A DNA stretch of 64,000 nucleotides from Gammaproteobacteria bacterium (GCA_022360445.1 JAKSCV010000068.1:186001-250000); one strand, 5' to 3'; positions 9,281 to 19,627 are shown, counted from the stretch's first letter. Notes: generated by a model not told the origin, from the letters alone. Made by a program: numbers and translations.

Positions 9281-10360
9281 TTATTGTTTCGTAAGGCGCT
9301 CCTGTCGTTTGATGATTTTACTCATAAGTTCTTTTCGACGTGTCAGCTCCGTTAACCGGGTTTCGAGATCTTCAGTATCAGATTCATCGGATTTTGCGAT
9401 CAGCTTTTGAGTTTTTTCAATGTCTGCTTTAAGGCGGCTATATTCTTCTTTGAAAAATTCAAGCTTGGCGGCTTCTTCCCCCTTATCGAAAATAATATCC
9501 TCAGGTGAGGACGCGCCGTTTTCTTGGGTAGACGCCGGTGCCGGACTAACCTTGGGAATCATTCTGATTTCCAAGGGTTGCTGGCGTTGATTCATGAAAG
9601 TCGGTGAGACGATTTCGACACCGGCCTGGTGGAGACAATCTAGCATTTCCTTGCGCAGATTGGATCGGGTGCTTAAGAGGTTTTTGACTTCAGGAAGAAA
9701 ACCGGCGATACGGTAATTAACGGAATAATCACCTAAATCGGTAATATGACAAAAGGCATCTTGCAATTCTGTTTGCTCAGCGGCTTTCAATAGTAAAGAT
9801 TCAATTTGCGTGTGTGGTACATCGTAGCCGAGCGATACGGTTGCTGAGACAATCGTGCCCTCAGGGTGAATGACTACCGTGGGGTGCGACATTAAATATA
9901 AATTGGGGAGTGTCATTAAATCGCGTTCTTCAGTCTGTATTTCGACATGAAAGAGCCCCCGGTCAGTCACACGGCCAAAGTGCTGGTCAATCCGGATAAA
10001 GTCACCGCCCCTAAAATGACCGACAGAGCGCAACATAAAACCGGCGAGAATATTGGCAACAAGTGTGGTGGATGAGAGCGCGATAACACCCGTTACAATC
10101 ACACTTACAAGCCCCAGTAACTGCTTTTTTGTCTCATTTTCAATGGGCAATGTGAGAATGATCAACACAGTAGCACTGAGCCCAAGGACGAGCTGGATCA
10201 ACTGGTATTTAAACTGATTGTCTTTGGTGTTGCCCGGCGATAATTTTTTTTTAACCTGGTAGAACACCCAAAAAGCAAAGAAAATGGCGAGTAACGCCAG
10301 ACTCACCGGTAAGACTGGTTTTAATTCAATTGAACTCAGTAGTTCGATGAGCTGCTCCAT
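9281..10360 (-). CDS. MscS-family mechanosensitive channel
   Basis: 359 residues with four hydrophobic segments in the first 130 (about 15-35, 48-67, 70-95, 98-112). The MscS beta domain follows (FRGGDFIRIDQHFGRVTDRGLFHVEIQTEERDLMTLPN is its core, about 117-150) and then a mixed alpha/beta region. The C-terminal third is highly charged and predicted coiled coil (about 285-359). Family members open under membrane tension and release solutes at osmotic downshift. Transcribed divergently from hemL. The charged tail is an extra over the smallest MscS proteins and may be a cytosolic assembly or regulatory element. Confidence 0.82.
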   Translation of the reverse strand: MEQLIELLSSIELKPVLPVSLALLAIFFAFWVFYQVKKKLSPGNTKDNQFKYQLIQLVLGLSATVLIILTLPIENETKKQLLGLVSVIVTGVIALSSTTLVANILAGFMLRSVGHFRGGDFIRIDQHFGRVTDRGLFHVEIQTEERDLMTLPNLYLMSHPTVVIHPEGTIVSATVSLGYDVPHTQIESLLLKAAEQTELQDAFCHITDLGDYSVNYRIAGFLPEVKNLLSTRSNLRKEMLDCLHQAGVEIVSPTFMNQRQQPLEIRMIPKVSPAPASTQENGASSPEDIIFDKGEEAAKLEFFKEEYSRLKADIEKTQKLIAKSDESDTEDLETRLTELTRRKELMSKIIKRQERLTKQ

Positions 10361-10518
10361 ATTTCGCGCGGTGAGGGGACTGATTGTGGGCCGGTCAAGT
10401 CACGATTGAGGCTAGCACTAATCATGCACAGCAGTTTATCACAAGAGTTTAATGGATTTAGCGTAGAATAGACTTGTCGAAATATTCCCTTCAATTGCCA
10501 GATAAATCAGGAAGTCAT

Positions 10519-11811
10519 GTGACAGAGAAAAAGCAAAACCAATTGTTTGAGCAAGCACAAATTCACATTCCCGGTGGCGTAAATTCACCTGTCCGAGCAT
10601 TTAAAAGCGTAGGCGGTATCCCGCGTTTTATTAAGCGTGCTGATGGTCCGTACCTGTTTGATGCAGATGACCAGTGTTACATTGATTACGTCGGTTCCTG
10701 GGGTCCCATGATTTTGGGGCATGCACACCCCAACGTGATCGATGCAGTTAAAAAAGCAGCAGATAACGGGCTAAGCTTTGGCGCTCCGACTGAAGCCGAA
10801 ACGCTGATGGCTGACAGAGTCTGCGAACTGATTCCTTCGATAGATATGGTGCGCATGGTCAGTTCCGGTACTGAGGCGACGATGAGCGCCATTCGACTGG
10901 CCAGAGGATTTACCGGACGTGACAAGATTATTAAATTCGAAGGTTGCTACCATGGGCATGCCGACTCACTGTTGGTGAAGGCTGGATCGGGTGCCTTAAC
11001 GTTAGGCGTTCCAAACTCCCCTGGTGTTCCGGCAGCATTAGCTGAGCATACCCTGACGTTAAACTATAACGATAGCGAACAGGTTGAGCAGGTGTTTGCA
11101 GCTCATGGGCAGGATATCGCAGCGATTATTGTTGAACCGATTGCGGGTAATATGAATTGTGTCCCTCCTACCTTAGGCTTCCTCGAAACTTTGCGGCGTG
11201 TCTGTGACGACTATGGGAGTGTGTTGATTTTTGATGAAGTGATGACCGGTTTTCGTGTGGCACTAGGCGGCGCGCAAGCTTTGTATCAAGTCACGCCAGA
11301 TTTAACCACTCTGGGCAAGATCATTGGTGGTGGCATGCCCGTGGGTGCTTTTGGTGGTCGTCGCGACATCATGGCGCATATTGCCCCTCTGGGGCCTGTC
11401 TATCAAGCCGGAACACTCTCAGGTAATCCTGTGGCGATGGCCGCAGGACTTGCTACGTTGGAGTTGATCGCAGTGAATGGTTTTTATGCGCAGCTTGAAG
11501 AGAAAACAAGACAGCTGATTGAAGGTCTCCAGTCTGCCGCGAAAGAGGCGGGTATTGGGATGGTTGTTAACCAAGTGGGCGGCATGTTTGGTCTGTTTTT
11601 TACCGAAGCTGAAAACGTTGAAAATTTTTCCGATGTCATGGCTTGTGATGCCGAGCGGTTCAACCATTTTTTTCATGGCATGTTGGAAAAGTGTATCTAT
11701 CTGGCACCTTCGGCCTTTGAGGCGGGTTTTGTCTCGTCTGCACACAACACAGAAGATATTGAAAATACGATAGCCGCTGCTGAGACTGTTTTTGCAACCA
11801 TGAGCTGTTAG
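10519..11811 (+). CDS. hemL: glutamate-1-semialdehyde 2,1-aminomutase
   Basis: 430 residues from a GTG start at 10519; a Shine-Dalgarno AGGA lies about 6 bases before it. The open frame extends upstream to a TTG at 10474, but the family begins just before [20 protein letters not shown], so the shorter form is chosen. PLP-dependent class III fold: the Schiff-base lysine is in [18 protein letters not shown], with EPIAGNMN and FDEVMTGFR motifs. It converts glutamate-1-semialdehyde to 5-aminolevulinate in C5 tetrapyrrole (haem, cobalamin) synthesis in the cytoplasm. The window's B12-dependent reductase needs a corrin cofactor made from this precursor or imported. Confidence 0.93.
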   Translation: MTEKKQNQLFEQAQIHIPGGVNSPVRAFKSVGGIPRFIKRADGPYLFDADDQCYIDYVGSWGPMILGHAHPNVIDAVKKAADNGLSFGAPTEAETLMADRVCELIPSIDMVRMVSSGTEATMSAIRLARGFTGRDKIIKFEGCYHGHADSLLVKAGSGALTLGVPNSPGVPAALAEHTLTLNYNDSEQVEQVFAAHGQDIAAIIVEPIAGNMNCVPPTLGFLETLRRVCDDYGSVLIFDEVMTGFRVALGGAQALYQVTPDLTTLGKIIGGGMPVGAFGGRRDIMAHIAPLGPVYQAGTLSGNPVAMAAGLATLELIAVNGFYAQLEEKTRQLIEGLQSAAKEAGIGMVVNQVGGMFGLFFTEAENVENFSDVMACDAERFNHFFHGMLEKCIYLAPSAFEAGFVSSAHNTEDIENTIAAAETVFATMSC

Positions 11812-11813
11812 GT

Positions 11814-12638
11814 GTGTCGGACACACTATTCGTTTGGCACATGGCCTATGTTTATTACGCGATTCTAGGGTGTGTTGCCGGCACTATTGCCGGTTTGCTG
11901 GGCGTTGGTGGTGGTATTGTGGTTGTGCCAGCACTCGTTGCGATTTTTGCCTGGCAGGCTGTTCCGCATGATTATTTAATGCAAATGGCGATTGGCACTT
12001 CACTTGCCACGATTGTGGTGACGTCATTCTCATCCGTTTGGGCGCACCACAAACGCGGTGCGATCTATTGGGATTTCTTCAAGCGGATTGTTCCGGGTGT
12101 GGTGTTGGGGACAGTGCTGGGTTCTTCAATTAACGATGAGCTGAGCACCCGGAGCTTGCAGATTGTGTTTGGAATATTCATGTTTGCATCAGCTGCTCAG
12201 ATGCTCTTTGAAGGAAAAAACAGAGCCGCTAAAGTCGTCAATACAGGACAGACCAGTCTTATTCAGATGGGGATAGTAGGGATAGCCATTGGTACTGTCT
12301 CTTCTCTACTGGGTATAGCGGGTGGATCGCTCATGGTGCCCTATTTGAAATATGTCGGCTTACCGATCAGGAATGCTGTCGCGACATCAGCCGCAACAGG
12401 GTTCCCACTGGCCATGGTCGGCGCGTTTAGTTTTATTTTGACAGGTCTTGATGAAAGGAACCTGCCACCTTTGTCAACAGGTTATGTTTACTGGCCAGCA
12501 TTTTTATTCATAGCGGTGCCCAGTGCTTTGTGTGCTCCCTTGGGAGCTAAACTGGCTCATTCCCTACCAACAGCACAGCTAAAATTACTGTTTGCTTTTT
12601 TTCTGATGCTGGTTGGGTTGAACATGCTTTGGGGCTAG
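11814..12638 (+). CDS. TauE/SafE-family sulfite/anion permease
   Basis: 274 residues, about eight membrane spans, with the two-fold repeated glycine-rich motif of the family (GTIAGLLGVGGGIVVVPAL near 25 and GTVSSLLGIAGGSLMVPYL near 165). Members export sulfite, sulfonates or related organic anions. It begins two bases after the hemL stop at a GTG; an in-frame ATG at 11841 is an alternative. A perfect 7-bp inverted repeat, GTGTGTC (11812-11818) / GACACAC (11820-11826), spans the start. Substrate is unknown and the pairing with hemL looks positional rather than functional. Confidence 0.83.
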   Translation: MSDTLFVWHMAYVYYAILGCVAGTIAGLLGVGGGIVVVPALVAIFAWQAVPHDYLMQMAIGTSLATIVVTSFSSVWAHHKRGAIYWDFFKRIVPGVVLGTVLGSSINDELSTRSLQIVFGIFMFASAAQMLFEGKNRAAKVVNTGQTSLIQMGIVGIAIGTVSSLLGIAGGSLMVPYLKYVGLPIRNAVATSAATGFPLAMVGAFSFILTGLDERNLPPLSTGYVYWPAFLFIAVPSALCAPLGAKLAHSLPTAQLKLLFAFFLMLVGLNMLWG

Positions 12639-12670
12639 CGCGACAACAAACAAGCCTTACTTTGTTCGTT

Positions 12671-13534
12671 TTACAGATCAAGCCAAAATGTTTGGGTGCC
12701 AAAGGCGATCAACTTGCCAGAAGGTTTGCTGTGAACTTCAACTTTGCTGAACATGACGTTGTCATTTTGATTAATGCAAGTGCTGGTTGCGAGCAGCTCC
12801 TCGGATTCGGTTGCTTCGCAAAAGGTCATTTTGAAATCCACTGTTGCTGCGTTGATGGGTCGGTCAATATAGGCGAAAGGCCCAAATACACCGGCGGTGT
12901 CGGCCATATGGAGAATCACGCCATTTGCTGTTTGTCCACGGAAGTCCTGATACATTGGGTCCAGTGGCATCAAAACCTGCGCTAGGCAAGGTGTAATATG
13001 TGTGACTTCTAATCCCGAACGTTCTTTGAGATTGGGGGCAAAGCGCTCGTTAGCCATAGGGTGATTGTTTTCATCGCTCAACTGTAATGGATTTGGCGTA
13101 GTATAAATGCGCTTTTCAGCTTGCATGGGCGCTTTTTCAGCTTGTGTGCGGAATAAGACCTGGCTATTTGCAATCAATCGTCCGCTTTCATCAGTGATTT
13201 CTGCATGAATAAAGGCAAAGCGCCTTGCTTTACGTGAAAACTGGGCAGTAATAGTAATTTCTTGATCTCTGGTACCACTGATGTAGCTTATTTGCATGTC
13301 AAGCAATTCAGCTTGTTTCGGAGCTAAAGCATAGGCCTGACAAACGAGTAGTAGACCCGCATCCTGCATGACGGTGGCTAAAACACCGCCATGGACAACA
13401 CCAGCAGGGTGGTTCAACTGGATTTCGCGGAAGGGGAGTTTGAGTGTTGCCACATCATCCGTTAAAGATGCGGCTTCTATCCCCCAATGCGTTGCCCAAA
13501 GATCATTCTTATATTGCGCTAATAAATCAGACAT
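12671..13534 (-). CDS. double hotdog PaaI-like acyl-CoA thioesterase
   Basis: 287 residues made of two hotdog domains. The first (about 1-135) contains NHPAGVVHGGVLATVMQDAG, the PaaI/4HBT active-site region. The second (about 150-287) contains FRGQTANGVILHMADTAG at the equivalent place but without the HGG, so only the first half looks canonical. It probably hydrolyses an acyl- or aryl-CoA thioester. It is convergent with the permease gene (32-bp gap) and divergent from moaA. The exact substrate cannot be read. Confidence 0.72.
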   Translation of the reverse strand: MSDLLAQYKNDLWATHWGIEAASLTDDVATLKLPFREIQLNHPAGVVHGGVLATVMQDAGLLLVCQAYALAPKQAELLDMQISYISGTRDQEITITAQFSRKARRFAFIHAEITDESGRLIANSQVLFRTQAEKAPMQAEKRIYTTPNPLQLSDENNHPMANERFAPNLKERSGLEVTHITPCLAQVLMPLDPMYQDFRGQTANGVILHMADTAGVFGPFAYIDRPINAATVDFKMTFCEATESEELLATSTCINQNDNVMFSKVEVHSKPSGKLIAFGTQTFWLDL

Positions 13535-13699
13535 TAATTTTCGTTCTGTGTTTAAAAAAGAAACATTTTATTGGATCGACCCTTAAGCAGCAATGTGTGA
13601 TTATTTTTTCAGAGTGTTTCAAGAGTATTGGATTTGAAGCGTCTTCATGCAAATATACGTTATCGAGAGCGAAAATATTGGCCAACCTTGGAGATGAAT

Positions 13700-14713
13700 G
13701 TGAGTTATACGGGCTCTAAAGAATCAGCGAATGCCGTTAAATTAATGGATCCGTTTGGCCGTCATATTGATTACCTTCGCTTATCGGTGACCGATAAATG
13801 TAACATGCGTTGCTTTTATTGCTTGCCACCCGGATTTAAGAATTTTGAGGTTCCGCAGCACTGGTTGACCTTTGATGAGATCACCCGGGTTGTGAACGCA
13901 TTCACCTCGCTAGGCGTCAGCCGTGTACGTATTACGGGAGGAGAACCACTGTTACGAAAAGATTTGCCGCAGCTGGTGACGCAATTACACAACTTGCCGG
14001 GTTTGGCCGATTTGTCATTGAGTACCAATGCCGCACTGCTGGAGTCATCCGCCATTCACCTTAAGCAAGCGGGCATTACTCGAGTCAACATCAGTTTGGA
14101 TAGTTTGAAACCTAACCGATTCAAAAAAATTACGGGAGGCAGCTTAAAGCACACGTTAAAAGGTTTGATGGCGGCTAAAAATGCAAACCTTAAGCCTGTT
14201 AAAATCAACATGTTGGCAATGAAAGGTGTGAATGATGATGAATTCGAAGATATGGTCAATTTTTGTATTGAGCACGGATTTACCCTGAGATTTATTGAGG
14301 TTATGCCCATGGGGTCAACAGGGCAGGGTGCTGCCAGTCAATATCTTGATTTACAGGAAGTCAAAAAAACACTCGCCAAGCAATTCACATTGATTCCGGG
14401 AATGATGCCCGGCGGTGGCCCCGCCCGTTATGTACAAGTTGATGGCACAGATCTTAAAATAGGGTTTATTACACCAATATCTCAGCATTTCTGTGAGACC
14501 TGCAACCGGGTAAGACTATCGGTTGATGGCACCTTGTACTTGTGTTTGGGGAACGAGCACAAATTTGAACTCAGGCCTCTGCTACGCGAGGGGATCAGCG
14601 ATCAAGGATTGCAGGAAGCAGTCCACCAGGCTCTGGCCTTAAAACCTGAACGCCATTACTTTAAAGAACAGCCTGAAAAAGTTGTCAGATTTATGTCCAT
14701 GACAGGAGGATAG
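13700..14713 (+). CDS. moaA: GTP 3',8-cyclase (molybdenum cofactor step 1)
   Basis: 337 residues from a GTG at 13700 with GGAG six bases upstream. The frame is open to a TTG at 13628 and has an ATG at 13694 that sits directly on the GGAG, so the GTG fits best. Radical SAM enzyme: the N-terminal cluster motif CNMRCFYC (about residue 34), the C-terminal second cluster FCETCNRVRLS...LYLC, and the C-terminal Gly-Gly needed in MoaA. It converts GTP to 3',8-cyclo-GTP. It forms an operon with moaB; moeA lies separately at 58470. Confidence 0.92.
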   Translation: MSYTGSKESANAVKLMDPFGRHIDYLRLSVTDKCNMRCFYCLPPGFKNFEVPQHWLTFDEITRVVNAFTSLGVSRVRITGGEPLLRKDLPQLVTQLHNLPGLADLSLSTNAALLESSAIHLKQAGITRVNISLDSLKPNRFKKITGGSLKHTLKGLMAAKNANLKPVKINMLAMKGVNDDEFEDMVNFCIEHGFTLRFIEVMPMGSTGQGAASQYLDLQEVKKTLAKQFTLIPGMMPGGGPARYVQVDGTDLKIGFITPISQHFCETCNRVRLSVDGTLYLCLGNEHKFELRPLLREGISDQGLQEAVHQALALKPERHYFKEQPEKVVRFMSMTGG

Positions 14714-14715
14714 CG

Positions 14716-15240
14716 TTGTTCGTTAAAAAAGATGCTACATTTCAACCCCTTAGAATTGCGGTACTGACCGTTTCTGACACGCGAACGCTTCAGGACGATA
14801 CATCAGGCGGCACATTGGTCGAATGCATCACCAAAGCCGATCATGTTGTTGCGCGACGCGAAATTGTTAAAGATGACGTCTACTTACTGCGGGCTGTTTT
14901 CTCTCAATGGATTGCGGACCCTGCGGTAGATGTGATCATCGCTACGGGTGGCACAGGGCTCACAGGGCGGGATGTAACACCAAAGGCAGTCAAACCGCTT
15001 TTGGATAAAGACATTCCAGGATTTGGTGAGCTGTTTAGAATGTTGTCTTATGAAGAAATCGGCACATCAACCATTGAGTCATTAGCGTTGGGCGGGGTGG
15101 CGAATGGCACATTGATTTTTTCCATTCCAGGCTCAACCGGTGCGTGCCGCACAGCGTGGGAACGTATTCTCCAACTGCAACTCGACAGTCGAACAGGGCC
15201 TTGTAATCTTGTTGAAGTAAGAACGCGTTTTTTTGAATAA
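14716..15240 (+). CDS. moaB: MoaB-like molybdenum cofactor protein
   Basis: 174 residues, MogA/MoaB fold with the [15 protein letters not shown] nucleotide/molybdopterin motif (about 75-90) and [13 protein letters not shown] near the end. The TTG start at 14716 is set by a strong AGGAGG six bases before it, inside the end of moaA. It acts in molybdopterin adenylylation or a related late step; some MoaB proteins of this type are inactive in adenylylation. It is the second gene of the moaAB pair. Confidence 0.88.
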   Translation: MFVKKDATFQPLRIAVLTVSDTRTLQDDTSGGTLVECITKADHVVARREIVKDDVYLLRAVFSQWIADPAVDVIIATGGTGLTGRDVTPKAVKPLLDKDIPGFGELFRMLSYEEIGTSTIESLALGGVANGTLIFSIPGSTGACRTAWERILQLQLDSRTGPCNLVEVRTRFFE

Positions 15241-15288
15241 AACCGCTAGCTGAATTAAGCATTAAGGGAAGGGTTTTAATACTATTGT

Positions 15289-16131
15289 TTAATAGAGCGA
15301 CTGCTCAGGCCAGACTAGCCATAATGCCATTAATACGGGAATGCTTGAGATTATTCCGGTCACGATGCTTTGTAACAAAGGCGCTGTCGTGCCTGATATG
15401 GCAATAGCCCGTTGGCAAACAGGGTATAAAAAAGGCACAAAGGCGATAAGTAACAGTGCGATTAAGTTAACTTCTGCGTAAAAATAAGCCAATGTTAAAA
15501 TAGCCCCCAAAAGTAACTGCAGAAACACCATATTGGCTTTTCCCAATGGCTCATGGCGTTTTGGAGTTTGATTTAATAACCACCACCCGCCTGCTGCGGC
15601 GGTAAGTGCTCCTGCCAATTGGCCAATTAACAAAGACCCGTCTAACGAAATGATGATGGCTGAACCGAGTGCAGCTACAAGGTAACTGGTATTCGATATG
15701 TGACTGTGGGAAATCTTAGTCCATACAATGCCAGACGCTGTCCAAATCACTAATGTACCGAGGATCAACCCTACGGCTTCGACCAGTTGTAATCGAAATA
15801 AAATCGGTGAAATTAATATGTAAAGGATGATGAAGGTTGCTGGCGGCATTAGCAGATAACGGCGGAGGCGTGTAATCCAAATGTGAAATAAAAAAGCCGT
15901 TAAGCCCGCAATAGAGACTGCAAAAAATAAGCGATCAATACTGTTGATGTGCGAAGAAGAAAAGCCTTGATGGATACTGAAATAACCTACTAAAAAACCG
16001 AACGAAAGGCCTATGCCCACCAAATAAAGCCGGCTCGTAGGCCATTGATCTTTCCATAGCATTCGTGCACTACTAATTACAATCAATGCCGTAAGAAGTG
16101 GATAAATAACGGTTGTGTTGATTAATCCCAT
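15289..16131 (-). CDS. multi-pass membrane protein of unknown function
   Basis: 280 residues with about eight to nine hydrophobic segments spread over the whole length and only short polar loops (HQGFSSSHINSIDR, NQTPKRHEPLGK). No motif I recognise. It resembles compact inner-membrane proteins with no catalytic loop. It is convergent with moaB (48-bp gap), and its promoter region faces the long spacer before the ABC transporter. It could be a small permease or enzyme-associated membrane subunit; no function is assigned. Confidence 0.6.
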   Translation of the reverse strand: MGLINTTVIYPLLTALIVISSARMLWKDQWPTSRLYLVGIGLSFGFLVGYFSIHQGFSSSHINSIDRLFFAVSIAGLTAFLFHIWITRLRRYLLMPPATFIILYILISPILFRLQLVEAVGLILGTLVIWTASGIVWTKISHSHISNTSYLVAALGSAIIISLDGSLLIGQLAGALTAAAGGWWLLNQTPKRHEPLGKANMVFLQLLLGAILTLAYFYAEVNLIALLLIAFVPFLYPVCQRAIAISGTTAPLLQSIVTGIISSIPVLMALWLVWPEQSLY

Positions 16132-16826
16132 ACCCGAGTATATTCGATTATTGTGATATTTCGTCCCGTTGTTTACAGCCCAAGGTACTCTGTTAACAAT
16201 TCATAGAGTGTCATATTGCGAATGCCATATGTGGCTTACAGTATTATAAAAACGCATAAGCTGTGCAAGGATAATTTTTCGATCCTGTCTTGAATCTGAA
16301 GATAGATCTTTCATGTCATATCTTCATTACTGTTTTGATCACGCGTTCACCACGCAAGCAAGCTATTCGAGGCCCGATTGGCAAAACATGCAGATAAAAT
16401 CGAAGTTTTTATCTTCCTTCTTAAATTCACCAGAACTTAATCCAGACGAATATACTCGCACTCTGCGCGTAGGGAAGAGCACTCTTGATCTCCAAAGGAG
16501 ATGCTTGGCGTGGGAGTATCAACTCGACAGTACCACGAGGGAAATATCTTTAGAGTAGTATAGAGTTAGCATGTATCTGTCAGTTTTATCTATCCCCCTC
16601 TATCTCAGCCTGAATTATTTTCCTGGATGGTCTTCCTTATATAATAATAGAATGATTTTCCTACTAAAAATGAGTAACCTGATATCTGTCATATCACCGA
16701 CCAATAAGATATAGTTATATACAGCTACCCCTGTCTGCGTCGGCCTTCATTGTTTGAGTTGTAATCAAAGGTCTGGTAGTTTCTTTAGATGTCTAATCAT
16801 TTAGCATAAAAAGTTAAGGATAAAAT
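16132..16826. other. AT-rich spacer before the ABC transporter operon
   Basis: Nearly 700 bp without a convincing gene. It is visibly richer in A/T than the transporter genes it precedes. An 81-codon open frame (16313-16558, plus) has no Shine-Dalgarno, no recognisable motif and an ordinary amino-acid mix; it could be a gene remnant. The last 15 bases provide AAGGA for the substrate-binding protein. Promoter and regulator sites for the transporter must lie here, but I see no clear palindrome. Confidence 0.5.
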
Positions 16827-18437
16827 ATGACTAAAAAGACTGAGTCTGAACTGGTTGATCGATTGGCAGCTGATGCCAAAGCTGGGCGTATCAGCCGACG
16901 CCAATTTCTGCAGTACACCATGGTAGCCGGTATGTCGGCTTCGGCGGGATCTCTGCTTTGGACCTCTGGCGTCGCGGCAGCCGTGCCCAAGCGGGGCGGA
17001 ACCTTTCGTTGGGGCATTCATGATGGCAATACTTCCGATACTCATGATCCCGGAACCTATGTCACTCGCCAGATGATTTTCTTGGCGCATCAATATCGCA
17101 GTTATTTGACCCAGATCGAACCTGACAACTCCCTCGGCCCTGATCTCGCCCTCAGCTGGGAAGCGACTCCGGACGCGAAACAATGGACCTTCAAGCTCAA
17201 TCCGAATGCCAGCTTCCATAGCGGCAGGCCGGTGACTGCCGAAGATGTGGTAGCATCGCTCAACCATCACCGTGGAGAGAAGACCACTTCTGCCGCCAAA
17301 TCCCTTCTAACTGATGTGAAAGATATCATTGCCGCAGACAAGCACACCATAACGGTCAAGCTCTCTGGCGGCAATGCGGACCTGCCTTGGCTGATGACCG
17401 ACTACCACCTCGCTATTTGCCCCGCCAAGTCCGACGGCACAATTGATTGGAAGTCAGGGGATGGCTCAGGTCCCTACAAGATTGATAGCGGTAAATTCGG
17501 TGTCAGCTGGAACCTGTCGCGCCATGACGGCTGGCATGGAAAGGGCGCTTACTTTGATGCTGTTGAGATGGTTGTCCTGAATGATCCTAATGCGCGGCAA
17601 ACGGCGCTAATCACGGGCGATGTAGACTGCGTCTCGCAGGTCGATCTGAAGACCCTTAACCTGTTGAAACGCAACCCGAACATCCAGGTCGACAATGTCC
17701 CCTCCGGCGCAGCGATTACAATGCCGATGTTCTGCGATACCGCACCATTCAACGATGTCAATGTGCGTAACGCGCTCAAACTCTCGATGGACCGCCAAGA
17801 GATTATCGATAAAATTGCGTTTGGTGCCGCTACGATGGGCAACGATTTCCACTTGGCGCCGGTTCAGCCTTATTTTCCGGCTGATATTCCGCAGCGTGAA
17901 TACGATCCCGAGAAGGCCAAAGCACTACTCAAAAAGGCCGGTGCTGAGGGCCTATCAGTTAGCCTCTCCACTGCCGACAGCGTCTTCTCCGGTGCAGTCG
18001 ATATGTGCGTCCTCTACGCCGAGCAGGCCAAGAAGGCTGGTATCAACATCAATGTCGTGCGAGAGCCAAACGACGGCTTCTACTCTGACGTATGGCTGAA
18101 GAAACCATTCACAGCGGTATCCTGGGGCGCTCGCCCGACACCGGACGTAATGTTCACCCTGGCCTACAAGCATGATGCCGCCTGGAACGAAAGCCATTGG
18201 AAGAACGAGCGCTTCAACGAGCTGCTACTACAGGCTAAGTCCGAGCTCAACCAGGAGCGGCGCGCAGAGATGTATAACGAGATGTGTCAGCTGATGCGTG
18301 ATGATGGCGGCACACTCATCCCGTTCTTCAACAACTTCGTCTACGCCAGAAACAAGAAGGTGATGCACGGACTTGAACTGGCAGCAAACTGGGCCTGCGA
18401 CGGTGCACGGGCACCCAGTCGTTGGTGGTTCGCATAA
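16827..18437 (+). CDS. ABC transporter substrate-binding protein, family 5 (dipeptide/nickel type), Tat signal
   Basis: 536 residues. Twin-arginine signal SRRQFLQYTMVAGM at about 23-36 followed by an AVP cleavage region near 52, so it is exported folded. The SBP_bac_5 core follows (WTFKLNPNASFHSGRPVTAEDVV near 120; VNVRNALKLSMDRQEIIDKI near 312) and the chain ends SRWWFA. It would bind a peptide or similar ligand and deliver it to the permeases downstream. SD AAGGA precedes the ATG. Codons favour G/C in third position more than the flanking genes do. A hairpin separates it from the permease genes, as often seen where the binding protein is made in excess. Confidence 0.88.
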   Translation: MTKKTESELVDRLAADAKAGRISRRQFLQYTMVAGMSASAGSLLWTSGVAAAVPKRGGTFRWGIHDGNTSDTHDPGTYVTRQMIFLAHQYRSYLTQIEPDNSLGPDLALSWEATPDAKQWTFKLNPNASFHSGRPVTAEDVVASLNHHRGEKTTSAAKSLLTDVKDIIAADKHTITVKLSGGNADLPWLMTDYHLAICPAKSDGTIDWKSGDGSGPYKIDSGKFGVSWNLSRHDGWHGKGAYFDAVEMVVLNDPNARQTALITGDVDCVSQVDLKTLNLLKRNPNIQVDNVPSGAAITMPMFCDTAPFNDVNVRNALKLSMDRQEIIDKIAFGAATMGNDFHLAPVQPYFPADIPQREYDPEKAKALLKKAGAEGLSVSLSTADSVFSGAVDMCVLYAEQAKKAGININVVREPNDGFYSDVWLKKPFTAVSWGARPTPDVMFTLAYKHDAAWNESHWKNERFNELLLQAKSELNQERRAEMYNEMCQLMRDDGGTLIPFFNNFVYARNKKVMHGLELAANWACDGARAPSRWWFA

Positions 18438-18453
18438 CCAATCCAAGAGTAAA

Positions 18454-18475
18454 CAGCCGGCCATAAAGCCGGCTG
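18454..18475 (+). terminator. hairpin/attenuator between binding-protein and permease genes
   Basis: Perfect 8-bp stem CAGCCGGC (18454-18461) / GCCGGCTG (18468-18475), loop CATAAA, followed by CTTTGTCTG. It lies 16 bp after the binding-protein stop and about 185 bp before the first permease. Likely a partial terminator or mRNA-stabilising hairpin that raises the binding-protein to permease ratio. Confidence 0.55.
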
Positions 18476-18660
18476 CTTTGTCTGAGATCCAGTATTTTTG
18501 AATCTCGTTTATAGCAGTTATCCCAATAACAGACAGGCGCGTCCTCCGGTCCACTCAGAAAGAACCCACTCTCACTTGTGGCCAGCAGTAAAAGATAACG
18601 TGTGATTGATCCGGGATAGTTGCGATTGCATTAACATCGTTACTGTATGGAGGACTACCC

Positions 18661-19617
18661 ATGAGCGATGTACTAAAGATTATTGCCAAGCGTCTTGGAC
18701 TCGGCTTTGTCACTCTGCTGGTGATCTCGGTGATCATATTCAGTGCGGTGGAAATGCTGCCTGGAGACATTGCCGAAGCGGTACTTGGACAGGGGGCAAC
18801 CAAGGAGAATGTTGCCGCAATGCGCGAACAGCTTGGCCTCGACCGGCCCGCGCCGGTACGCTACTTTGAGTGGCTGGGCAACGCCTTGACCGGTGACTTT
18901 GGTCAGTCACTGGTGAGCCAGAAGCCTGTCTCCGGCGCTATCGCAGAGCGTTTTGCCAACACCCTCTTTCTCGCTCTATATGCCGCGCTTATCGCCGTAC
19001 CTATTGCTATTCTGTTGGGGGTACTGACAGCGCTATGGCGAAATTCACTATTTGATCGAGTGGCAAATGTCGCAACGCTCACTTCCATTTCGTCACCCGA
19101 GTTTTTCCTTGGCTATATCCTGATACTCTTCCTCTCGGTAAAGACCGGCTACTTTCCATCCCTGGCCAAGATCAGTGCCGACATGACGCTATGGGAAAAA
19201 CTGGATCGCATGTTCCTCCCAGCCTTGACCATGGTTCTGGTTGTTGTTGCCCACATGATGCGCATGACACGCTCGGCTATTATCAACCTATTGGCCTCGC
19301 CCTATATCGAAATGGCCCGCCTGAAGGGGGTACCTGGCTGGCGAATCATCGTGCGCCATGCCTTGCCCAATGCCTGGGCACCGATCATCAACGTGATTGC
19401 CTTGAATCTGGCTTACCTGGTCACCGGAGTGGTACTGGTGGAGGTGGTCTTTGTGTTCCCCGGCATTGGGCAGATGTTGGTGGATAGTGTCACCAAGCGC
19501 GACTTCCCGGTAGTCCAGGCTTGCTGCCTGATCTTCGCTACCACCTTCATCTTGTTGAATTTGGCGGCAGACGTGGGGGCAATCCTGACCAACCCACGCC
19601 TGCGTCATCCGAAGTGA
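18661..19617 (+). CDS. ABC transporter permease, DppB type
   Basis: 318 residues, six membrane spans. The N-terminal segment RLGLGFVTLLVISVIIF and the extracytoplasmic loop AMREQLGLDRPAPVRYFEWL are typical of DppB/OppB. The EAA loop is EMARLKGVPGWRIIVRHALPNAW (about 215-240). It forms half of the membrane channel with the next gene product. GGAGG lies 8 bases before the ATG. Same composition as the rest of the operon. Confidence 0.88.
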   Translation: MSDVLKIIAKRLGLGFVTLLVISVIIFSAVEMLPGDIAEAVLGQGATKENVAAMREQLGLDRPAPVRYFEWLGNALTGDFGQSLVSQKPVSGAIAERFANTLFLALYAALIAVPIAILLGVLTALWRNSLFDRVANVATLTSISSPEFFLGYILILFLSVKTGYFPSLAKISADMTLWEKLDRMFLPALTMVLVVVAHMMRMTRSAIINLLASPYIEMARLKGVPGWRIIVRHALPNAWAPIINVIALNLAYLVTGVVLVEVVFVFPGIGQMLVDSVTKRDFPVVQACCLIFATTFILLNLAADVGAILTNPRLRHPK

Positions 19618-19627
19618 GGTCAATGAT

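Noticed and set aside
13535-13699. Possible molybdenum cofactor riboswitch before moaA
   Set aside because: The leader is short, AT-rich and shows no multi-stem structure typical of the Moco motif.
16313-16558. 81-codon frame in the spacer before the ABC operon
   Set aside because: No Shine-Dalgarno, no motif and unusual position; mentioned only as a possible remnant.
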